Positions 1-7,011 of a stretch of 13,584 nt of DNA are shown piece by piece. Each line of letters begins with the position of its first letter. The stretch's first letter is position 1. This DNA comes from Sulfurimonas sp. (GTDB lineage: Bacteria > Campylobacterota > Campylobacteria > Campylobacterales > Sulfurimonadaceae). Both the position numbers and the translations under genes were made by a program. The notes under the pieces are model-generated. The model was not told the origin of the DNA. It made no database searches and worked only from the letters and a program-made list of their open reading frames with translations. Location: positions 1-13,584 of the forward strand of contig JAKISR010000051.1 of assembly GCA_021648465.1 (NCBI GenBank), read 5' to 3'.

Positions 1-200
1 CGTCTATCACAAGAAACTTTATCAGCTTTTTGAGCTGAATATCTCTTATGCACTTTACTGCTATTTCTTTTTAACTCTCTATTAATTGTAGACTTATGAA
101 CTGCTAATTCTATAGCTATTTGAACTTGATTGAAACCTGCCTTTTTATAAGCTTGAATTTGGTATCGTTCTTCCTTGGTTAGATGTTTATAATTACTCAT
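1..200 (-). CDS. IS30-family transposase, N-terminal part (cut by window edge)
   Basis: The first 66 codons of a transposase read leftwards out of the window from an ATG at 200-198. The protein begins MSNYKHLTKEERYQIQAYKK and continues with a helix-turn-helix of the IS30 kind: an LTxEERYQI opening, then a predicted recognition helix around residues 35-44 (KSTINRELKRN). In known IS30 transposases this N-terminal HTH binds the terminal repeats, and a DDE catalytic domain follows; here that domain lies outside the window, so it cannot be said whether the gene is intact. There is no frame break in the visible part. About 120 bases beyond the start, at 298-322, is a sequence resembling an IS30 terminal repeat, which supports a complete right end. 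Family assignment is from the residue pattern. Confidence is high for the family, low for activity. Confidence 0.85.
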   Translation of the reverse strand, partial: MSNYKHLTKEERYQIQAYKKAGFNQVQIAIELAVHKSTINRELKRNSSKVHKRYSAQKADKVSCDR

Positions 201-257
201 TTACTTTCTTATCTTTGGTCGGATTTTAAAGTAAAGATTTTAACATCTAACTACTTC

Positions 258-313
258 AAATCTAAATCTACAACTTTCATTTTTCATTTTTTTAAAAGTT
301 GCACTTCAGATTT
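258..313. repeat. Imperfect inverted repeat inside the IS30 end
   Basis: The sequence AAATCTAAATCTACAAC (258-274) is a partial reverse complement of GTTGCACTTCAGATTT (298-313). The matching blocks are GTTG and AGATTT, with a diverged middle and a 23-base A/T-rich spacer. It may be a subterminal copy of the transposase-binding site. It could also simply be A/T-rich chance similarity, so confidence is modest. Confidence 0.4.
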
Positions 314-370
314 AAATTTTGGCAAAGTTTATTTACATTATAAATATGAAGAATAAATATAAATACATTT

Positions 371-379
371 TGCTATAAT
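371..379 (+). promoter_or_regulatory. Extended -10 promoter of gatA
   Basis: TGCTATAAT at 371-379 is a perfect TATAAT hexamer preceded by TGn, the extended -10 form. No convincing -35 hexamer lies 16-18 bases upstream, as is usual for sigma-70 promoters in Campylobacterota. Transcription would begin near 386, giving a leader of about 25 bases before the GTG at 411. The promoter lies outside the presumed IS30 end at about 322, so gatA keeps its own promoter. Confidence 0.65.
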
Positions 380-410
380 GCACAACTAATTTATAAATAC
401 AGGAATTTTT

Positions 411-1754
411 GTGATTACACTAAAGCAAGCTCTAAAATTAAATAAAGATGAATTAAACAAATTTAAAGAAGAATTAAAAGCAAAAATCGAAGATAGACCT
501 GAACTAAATGCTTATATAGATGTAAATAGTACTGGGGATGGTGTACCTATTGCAATTAAAGATAATATACAAGTAAAAGATTGGGCTGTAACATCAGGCT
601 CGAATATTCTTCAAGGATATATTGCACCTTACAATGCAACTGTTATTGAAAAAATGACTAATGCTGGCCTTAGTCCTTTTGGTAGAACAAACATGGATGA
701 ATTTGCTATGGGTTCTACTACTGAGTCTAGCTTTTATGGTAAAACGCAAAACCCTCATAATAGTGAATACGTACCAGGTGGTAGCTCTGGTGGTTCTGCT
801 GCCGCCGTTGGTGCTGGTTTAGCTATAGCAGCATTAGGAAGTGATACTGGTGGTTCTATCCGCCAACCAGCTTCTTTTTGTGGAATTGTAGGGATGAAAC
901 CAACTTATGGTCGTGTAAGTCGTTATGGTTTAGGTGCTTACGCTTCTTCACTTGATCAAATTGGACCAATGACTCAAAATATTGAAGATGCTGCAATTTT
1001 ATATGACATTATAAGTGGACATGATGAAAAAGACTCAACAAGTACAGATAACAATGATAAAGTATCTGATAAATTAAATGCTACTAGAAAACTAAAAGTT
1101 GCTGTACTTTCTAAACATATATTAGATGCAAGTGATGATGTAAAAAAAGCTTATAAAGAAGCTATAGAAGCTCTTGAAATACAAGGTCATGGGATAATTG
1201 AAAAAGAGTTAATGGATGCCAAATTTGATATCTCAGCTTATTATATAACGGCAACTGCTGAAGCTACAACAAACTTAGCTAGATATGATGGTATCCGTTA
1301 TGGAAATCGTGTAACTGGTACTAACCTTCAAGATACTTATATAAAGACTCGCAGTGAAGGTTTTGGAGATGAAGTAAAGCGTCGTATCCTTCTTGGAAAC
1401 TTTGTACTATCAAGTGGATATTATGAAGCTTACTATGTAAAAGCACAAAAGACTAGACATATCATTAAAGACCAATATAATGCAATTTTTAAAGATGTAG
1501 ATTTGATATTATCACCTATTGCTCCAGGAATTGCTCCTAAATTTGGTGAATTTAAAAATCCTATGGATATGTATTTGAGTGATTTATACTCTATAAGTGT
1601 AAATCTAGCTGGCTTGCCTGCTCTTTGCCTTCCAATTAACAAATCTAAAAATGGTATGCCTATAGGACTACAACTAATAGCTAAAGCATATGATGAACAA
1701 ACACTTTTTGATGGTGCATTAAGCTTAGAGAAGCAAATAAATTACCAAAAATAA
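411..1754 (+). CDS. gatA: Glutamyl-tRNA(Gln)/aspartyl-tRNA(Asn) amidotransferase subunit A
   Basis: GatA is the glutaminase subunit of the GatCAB complex. It frees ammonia from glutamine so that misacylated Glu-tRNA(Gln) (and often Asp-tRNA(Asn)) can be amidated; the complex acts in the cytoplasm and is essential where glutaminyl-tRNA synthetase is absent. The 447-residue protein shows the amidase-signature fold with its full Ser-cisSer-Lys triad: Lys50 in PIAIKDN, Ser125 in GGSSGGS and Ser149 in GSDTGGSIRQP. The spacing is the same as in characterised GatA proteins, so the enzyme should be active. The start is GTG at 411, with AGGA at 401-404 six bases upstream. gatB and gatC are not in the window, as is common. 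A lipoprotein gene follows after five bases. From memory, many Campylobacterota have coaE before and guaB after gatA; neither is seen here. Confidence 0.96.
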   Translation: MITLKQALKLNKDELNKFKEELKAKIEDRPELNAYIDVNSTGDGVPIAIKDNIQVKDWAVTSGSNILQGYIAPYNATVIEKMTNAGLSPFGRTNMDEFAMGSTTESSFYGKTQNPHNSEYVPGGSSGGSAAAVGAGLAIAALGSDTGGSIRQPASFCGIVGMKPTYGRVSRYGLGAYASSLDQIGPMTQNIEDAAILYDIISGHDEKDSTSTDNNDKVSDKLNATRKLKVAVLSKHILDASDDVKKAYKEAIEALEIQGHGIIEKELMDAKFDISAYYITATAEATTNLARYDGIRYGNRVTGTNLQDTYIKTRSEGFGDEVKRRILLGNFVLSSGYYEAYYVKAQKTRHIIKDQYNAIFKDVDLILSPIAPGIAPKFGEFKNPMDMYLSDLYSISVNLAGLPALCLPINKSKNGMPIGLQLIAKAYDEQTLFDGALSLEKQINYQK

Positions 1755-1759
1755 TTTAA

Positions 1760-2419
1760 ATGATTTTAGTGAGAAATTTATTTTTTATTTTTATAATTGC
1801 ACTATTATTTTCAGGTTGTGGAGGTACAAAAAATATAAAAATAGTGAAAAATGACCTTACTAAAATGAACGGTAAAACTATTGTTGTTACTTTAGGTCAA
1901 GAACTTGATTTTATAGCCAAAACAACTGACTCTGTAATACTTGGTAAAATGGCCAAAGAGATGATGATTCGTGAGGGAAACCAAATTATAAAAAATAATA
2001 ATGTAAAAAATCCTGTACACTACATTAAGAAAAATTTTATTAATGCATTGTCAACAAAAGCATCTTTTAATATAGAACTAAAGGAAAATATAGAACCAAG
2101 TAATGATTATGCTACTTTAATCAATAAATATAGTGATAAAGATTATATTTTAGATATTAGAACAACTAAATGGAGTTTAGCTTATTTTATTTGGGATTGG
2201 AATGTTTATAAAGTTATTTATAGTGCTAAATTAAGACTTATTAATACAAAAAATGGTGATATAATTGCTAAGAGAGATTGTTCATATATTCCAGATAATA
2301 TTAAAACTGCTCCAACATATAGTAAATTTTTAGAAAATGATGCTCAAATACTTAAAAATGAACTTCAATTAGCAGCTGATAAATGTTTAAATGAATTTAC
2401 TAAAAGTATATTTTACTAA
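1760..2419 (+). CDS. Predicted lipoprotein of unknown function
   Basis: The 219-residue product is not recognised. It starts with a short signal peptide: Arg5, then a hydrophobic stretch (about residues 6-17) and a lipobox-like FSGC ending at Cys20, so it is probably lipid-modified and anchored in the outer or inner membrane facing the periplasm. Phe at the -3 position is slightly off consensus. The mature part is mixed alpha/beta and rich in Lys and Asn, with an aromatic patch (WSLAYFIWDWNVYK, about residues 139-152) and two Cys near the C-terminus; no catalytic motif is evident. The ATG lies five bases after the gatA stop with no clear Shine-Dalgarno sequence, so it is probably co-transcribed and translationally coupled with gatA. 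Its stop codon overlaps the stop of the converging operon. The coding call is secure, the function unknown. Confidence 0.8.
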   Translation: MILVRNLFFIFIIALLFSGCGGTKNIKIVKNDLTKMNGKTIVVTLGQELDFIAKTTDSVILGKMAKEMMIREGNQIIKNNNVKNPVHYIKKNFINALSTKASFNIELKENIEPSNDYATLINKYSDKDYILDIRTTKWSLAYFIWDWNVYKVIYSAKLRLINTKNGDIIAKRDCSYIPDNIKTAPTYSKFLENDAQILKNELQLAADKCLNEFTKSIFY

Positions 2420-4602
2420 AATATTTGTTTGTCGTTTTCTCTTCGTTTAGGAGTTATATTTTCTATCTTTTTTATAAACTCAACAACTTTTTTAAAAATA
2501 TCTTCACTTCCATCTCCAATTATAGCAACATGCTTTGTTGAGTGAGGTGTAAAAAGCTCTTTATGATTTGATTTTATATGCTCTATAATGAGTGGTCCAC
2601 TTTTAGGATCTACTACAGGATCTTCATCACCTTGTATAACCAATGTTGGTGCAGTTATACTCTCAAGTCCTTTAAACGATAAATCCATAAGATTACGAAG
2701 TTGTACAATTGATTTCAGATAGTTTCTTGCATAATTTATATGTGGATTTTCTGCATTATTTTCAACATATTCAATATTTGCATTAAATACTGCTAAAAAA
2801 TCATTTAAAGCATCAACAGTTGAAACAACATAATGTACTCTAATATCATTTAGTTTCATAGCAGAATTTATACATAAAACACCATCAACCTGTTCTAATT
2901 TACGTGAGGCTGCAAGTAATGCAATAAGTCCACCAGTAGAAAAACCTCCTATGAAAATTCGCTTACTTACTTGACGCAAAGCGGCATAGCCTAGGTTAAA
3001 TGATTCATACCACTGTTCATACTTTGTATCTCTTAAATCCTCAGGCATTGTTCCATGACCTTTTAACCTAACACCATAAAAATTATATCCTTGAGAATGT
3101 ACATATTCACCAAGTGCCCTAATCTCCTCTGGTGCAGAGTTATAACCATGAGAAAAAACTATTCCTGTTGTATACTCTCTCTTGTATAATAAAAATGGCG
3201 ATCCTATCTCTTGTGGTTTAGAACCGATAACTGAGTAAAACTTACTATAATCTTTTTTAAATATATCTAAGTCACGGCGATAAAGTCTATAAAGTATCTT
3301 CTCAACTATTTCTGAATTTTTTTGACTCATTGTAGTTTTTATAGAATTTTGAAGTGTGTCAAGCATAGATATCTCATTATATACAACTTTTAAAGTGTTT
3401 TTTATACGGATACTATGAAAATCATAATCATCTGTAAGTGCTTTAAGATTTATAGTATAGTAGCCAGATTTTATGCGTATAAGTATTTTTTGCTTAATTG
3501 CTAATCTTAAAACTTCTTCAAAAAGTGCATGTTTGTCTTTTGTTAGAATTTGCAATATTTCTTGACACACACTATCGTGCATTCTAAAAACATCTAATTC
3601 TTCTATATCTCCAGCGACTAAAAATATATACCTTCTTAATTGTTGTTTTGTAACATGAGTATGAGTACAATGTTTTAAAGTAGCTATAAAAATATGATCA
3701 AAATTTAAGAGCACATTTCTATAGATAGAATCCATGAAAATTGTAGTTAAATGTTTACGAAATTTTTTTACTATTTCTTCATGTTGAATTTTTTTATCTT
3801 TTATTTTGTTTATTTGTATATCTTGTTTAGCATAATGAATATAACTTGCCATATCTATAGGCTTATCGAAATAAATATGCATTTGAGCATTTGAGAGTAT
3901 ATTTCCCTCTATTTCTAACTCTTCAATTATATTTGGTGACTCTTTATCACCACTAAAAAGTGATACCATTTTCATCATTGCATTTGAACCTGGTCTTATA
4001 AAAGTGTATGATATATTTACAGGGACTATTACAGTAGAGTGATAGGAAAGCTCTTTATCTTCTAAAAAGTAAGTTGTTTTAATCTCTTCAACTCGTTTTA
4101 TATCTCCCTCTTTCATAGCAGTTCTAAGCTCATTTTTTAACATTTGTGATGCAAGTGCCATAACTGCTGCACCAGTATGAATGGGACCTAATCTTTCCGG
4201 TGTATGAAGCATAAACTCATTCTCTTTAGTAATATGCTTATTTTTAACCATCATACCTTCTGGATACATAAGCCAGTTCTCTTTGCCAAGCATCAAATTA
4301 CCAATGATAATCTCATTTCTATCTTTATTTGCTGTAGAGAGAGTACCAACATTATCAAGGTAGTTAGCTAAAAGTCCCACAAATATAGATTCATGTGCTA
4401 AAGAGCGAATTTTTTGATCTGTTTCTCTATTTATAGCAAATGGCATAATTAATGTCTCAAACCTTGTAAAATGGTTTGCTACAAAAAGTGTAGGTGATTT
4501 TTTATCTATATTCTCACTACCGTTAATATGAATATTTGATTTTAATATTGTATCGATAATTTTTAGCATAAAGCCAGTTGAGTTATATAGAAAATTACCC
4601 AC
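2416..4602 (-). CDS. PlsC-like acyltransferase fused to an alpha/beta hydrolase
   Basis: A 728-residue two-enzyme protein. The N-terminal part (about 25-250) is a glycerolipid acyltransferase: NHFTRFE at 43-49 is the NHx4D/E motif with catalytic His44 (Glu49 replaces the usual Asp), and YPEG at 113-116 is the acceptor-binding PEG block. The middle (about 280-460) is helical and unrecognised. The C-terminal part (about 475-712) is an alpha/beta hydrolase like monoacylglycerol lipases: HG oxyanion pair at 485-486, nucleophile Ser555 in GFSTGG, Asp661 in GDEDPVVD and His691 in KHVAI. It has no signal peptide. The start is GTG at 4602, directly abutting the fadE stop, with AGGA a few bases upstream, so translation is coupled. 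Inference: it moves acyl groups between lipids and the beta-oxidation pathway. The substrate is unknown, and either half could be specialised. No frameshift joins the halves. Confidence 0.85.
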   Translation of the reverse strand: MGNFLYNSTGFMLKIIDTILKSNIHINGSENIDKKSPTLFVANHFTRFETLIMPFAINRETDQKIRSLAHESIFVGLLANYLDNVGTLSTANKDRNEIIIGNLMLGKENWLMYPEGMMVKNKHITKENEFMLHTPERLGPIHTGAAVMALASQMLKNELRTAMKEGDIKRVEEIKTTYFLEDKELSYHSTVIVPVNISYTFIRPGSNAMMKMVSLFSGDKESPNIIEELEIEGNILSNAQMHIYFDKPIDMASYIHYAKQDIQINKIKDKKIQHEEIVKKFRKHLTTIFMDSIYRNVLLNFDHIFIATLKHCTHTHVTKQQLRRYIFLVAGDIEELDVFRMHDSVCQEILQILTKDKHALFEEVLRLAIKQKILIRIKSGYYTINLKALTDDYDFHSIRIKNTLKVVYNEISMLDTLQNSIKTTMSQKNSEIVEKILYRLYRRDLDIFKKDYSKFYSVIGSKPQEIGSPFLLYKREYTTGIVFSHGYNSAPEEIRALGEYVHSQGYNFYGVRLKGHGTMPEDLRDTKYEQWYESFNLGYAALRQVSKRIFIGGFSTGGLIALLAASRKLEQVDGVLCINSAMKLNDIRVHYVVSTVDALNDFLAVFNANIEYVENNAENPHINYARNYLKSIVQLRNLMDLSFKGLESITAPTLVIQGDEDPVVDPKSGPLIIEHIKSNHKELFTPHSTKHVAIIGDGSEDIFKKVVEFIKKIENITPKRRENDKQIF

Positions 4603-7008
4603 TTAACACTTCCTGCTCAAATAATCCTTATCAGTATATTCATCAACTTGGATAATGTCTTCAGATTCTTTTTCAGTTGAGACTAACTCTTTGTACTCTT
4701 CTTTTGTAATAACACCAATATCTAGAGCAGCACTATATAACTCATATTTTGGAGCTTTTTTAAGTTTTGCAGCTTTTATAGCAATTTTGATTTTTGCTTT
4801 TATAGGTAAAATAGCTTTTATTTTTAGTAAAGTTTTTTCTATTTTATATAAGCTTTCATGTTCTGCATCTGGTAAATAGATACCTTCAGTTAAATCATCA
4901 CGCGCATTACCTGGAGTTAAAAGTTTATCACTAACTTTTTTATACACATCATCAGATGGTAATTTTCCTATAGAATTTATTCTTGCAAACCATCTTACTG
5001 GTCCATTAAAAAACCACCTAACTGGTCCACTACCTAAATTTGCAAAAATTTCTTCAAATGATGTTTGTATTTGATGGAGTGCATAATCTCCAACCCACCT
5101 AAGATAAACTTCATCCTTTTTGTTTTTACCCTCAGCTTCAAAGCGTCTCATCGTAGCCATTAGTAAATACATCCATGAAAGAAGATCTCCAAATCTTGCA
5201 CTTAACATCTCCTTTTGTTTAAATCCTCCACCATAATAAGCCATAACCAAGTCAGTTAAAAATGCAAAAGTAGCACTTGACCAAGCTAATTTACGCTCAT
5301 AATAAGCTAAAATTCCGCTTGTATGTGGAACATGAGCATAACCACGAGTTAAAGATAATATACACATTCTAGTTGCATTTGTAAATGTAAAGCCTACATG
5401 TTTCCAAAAGTAATTATCAAAAGCTTCATTATCTCCACGCTCTAATGCTTCTATCTCTTCATATGCATATGGATGACAACGAATTACACCTTGACCAAAC
5501 TGAATAAGAGTACGAGTCATAATATTTGCACCCTCAACAGTTATAGCAATAGGAGCACCCATATAAGCATGACCAATTAAATTTTTCTTTCCAAGAATAA
5601 TACCAGCACCACCAAGCACATCCATACCACTGTTTACAACATCACGAAATATTTCAGTTGCATGATACTTCATTACAGCGTTTACAACTGCAGGTTTTTT
5701 ACCATTATCAATAGCACCAATAGTATATATTCGAGCTGCATCCATCATATATGCAAAACCTGCCATCTGAGCTAACTCATATTTAATACCCTCAAATCTA
5801 GCCACAGGAATACCAAACTGCTCACGAATCATAGTGTATGCACCAGCAACTCTTGCTGTTAATTTTATACCGCCACTACCAGTTGAAGGAAGTGAGATAC
5901 CACGACCAACTGATAATGATTCCATAAGCATTTTCCAGCCCTCACCAATACCTTTTTGACCACCAATAATATCATCAATACTAATGATTACATCTTTACC
6001 CCTAACTGGAGAATTTATAAAAGGAACACCAAGCGGATCATGTCTTTTACCTTGATCTAAGCCTTTTTTATCTGATGAAACAAGTGCAAAAGTGATACCT
6101 AAATCTTCACCTCCACCTAAAAGATTATCGGGGTCTCTAAGAACAAATGCTAAACCTAAAACAGTTGCAACTGAACCCAATGTTATATAACGCTTATCAA
6201 AATCTAGGGATATTTCAAGAGAACCATCTTTAGCTTTAAAGAGTTTACCGATAGAGCTAATTGATGTAGCATCACTACCAGCTAAAGGTTCAGTAAGTGC
6301 AAAACATGGTAAATCTCTACCATCAGCTAAGCGTGGTAAATAATGATCTTTTTGCTCTTGCGTTCCATGTTCTAAAATAAGCTCAGCTGGTCCAATTGAG
6401 TTTGGTACCATTGCTGTAATTGCAAGTACTTGAGAACGAGAAGCTAATTTTTGCACAACAGCACTATGTCCAAGTGCTGAGAAACCTAAACCACCATACT
6501 CTTTTGGGATAACCATTCCAAAGAAGTGATTATCTTTCATATACTTCCAAGTTTTTTTATCTAAATCTCTTTTTTTAAATACCTTATCATCATCTGTCAT
6601 AGCACAAAGTACATCAACTTCATTTTCTAAAAACGCTTTCTCATCATCACGAAGATGAGGATATGCCTCATTTAAAATAAAATTAAAATTTGGTTTTCCT
6701 GAGAATATCTCACCATCAACCCAAACAGTACCAGCTCTAAGAGCAGTTTTTTCTGTTTCAGATATATTTGGTAAAAGATTATACTTTTTTAAAACCTCTA
6801 CAATTTTATCTGTTAAATGCTTTTTTCTAAGAGATGGTACTAAAAATATACCATGTATAGGTATATATACTATCCAAAACAATATTGGAGGAGAAAACCA
6901 AATAGCAATATTAATAACTAATAATACAGACCAAATAATAAACGAAATACCTACATACCAAGTTGCTAAAAAAGCAACCAAAAAGATTAATGATATAAAA
7001 AGTTCCAT
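4603..7008 (-). CDS. fadE: Membrane-anchored acyl-CoA dehydrogenase (FadE type)
   Basis: Catalyses the first, FAD-dependent step of beta-oxidation, converting acyl-CoA to trans-2-enoyl-CoA. The 801-residue length is that of E. coli-type FadE (814), about twice a classic acyl-CoA dehydrogenase. Residues 1-58 form two or three hydrophobic segments, so it should sit on the inner membrane. The dehydrogenase core spans about 80-515: VIPKEYGGLG (166-175), a flavin-contact ALTEPLAGSD (237-246), FGIPVARFEGI (398-408) and ITVEGAN (489-495), where Glu492 aligns with the catalytic base. GQGVIRCHPY follows at 506-514. The remaining 280 residues match the FadE-specific C-terminal region (DUF1974). Odd detail: GPVRWF occurs twice in a row at 662-674. 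ATG at 7008 has GGAG upstream inside the end of the previous gene, three bases away. Electrons would pass to an electron-transfer flavoprotein, not encoded here. Confidence 0.92.
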   Translation of the reverse strand: MELFISLIFLVAFLATWYVGISFIIWSVLLVINIAIWFSPPILFWIVYIPIHGIFLVPSLRKKHLTDKIVEVLKKYNLLPNISETEKTALRAGTVWVDGEIFSGKPNFNFILNEAYPHLRDDEKAFLENEVDVLCAMTDDDKVFKKRDLDKKTWKYMKDNHFFGMVIPKEYGGLGFSALGHSAVVQKLASRSQVLAITAMVPNSIGPAELILEHGTQEQKDHYLPRLADGRDLPCFALTEPLAGSDATSISSIGKLFKAKDGSLEISLDFDKRYITLGSVATVLGLAFVLRDPDNLLGGGEDLGITFALVSSDKKGLDQGKRHDPLGVPFINSPVRGKDVIISIDDIIGGQKGIGEGWKMLMESLSVGRGISLPSTGSGGIKLTARVAGAYTMIREQFGIPVARFEGIKYELAQMAGFAYMMDAARIYTIGAIDNGKKPAVVNAVMKYHATEIFRDVVNSGMDVLGGAGIILGKKNLIGHAYMGAPIAITVEGANIMTRTLIQFGQGVIRCHPYAYEEIEALERGDNEAFDNYFWKHVGFTFTNATRMCILSLTRGYAHVPHTSGILAYYERKLAWSSATFAFLTDLVMAYYGGGFKQKEMLSARFGDLLSWMYLLMATMRRFEAEGKNKKDEVYLRWVGDYALHQIQTSFEEIFANLGSGPVRWFFNGPVRWFARINSIGKLPSDDVYKKVSDKLLTPGNARDDLTEGIYLPDAEHESLYKIEKTLLKIKAILPIKAKIKIAIKAAKLKKAPKYELYSAALDIGVITKEEYKELVSTEKESEDIIQVDEYTDKDYLSRKC

Positions 7009-7011
7009 AAT

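Larger units (their letters stand above)
1..322 (-). mobile_element. IS30-family insertion sequence, right-hand end
   Basis: This is the portion of an IS30-like element inside the window: the transposase start (1-200) plus about 120 bases of non-coding end. Read on the minus strand from outside inwards, 322-298 gives CCAAAATTTAAATCTGAAG followed by TGCAAC. The layout resembles IS30 terminal repeats, which run from an A/T-rich outer part to an inner GCAAC. The exact outer boundary, placed near 322, is inference because the other end and the target duplication are not visible. The element abuts the gatA promoter region (extended -10 at 371-379), so its insertion defines what lies upstream of gatA. 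Confidence 0.6.
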
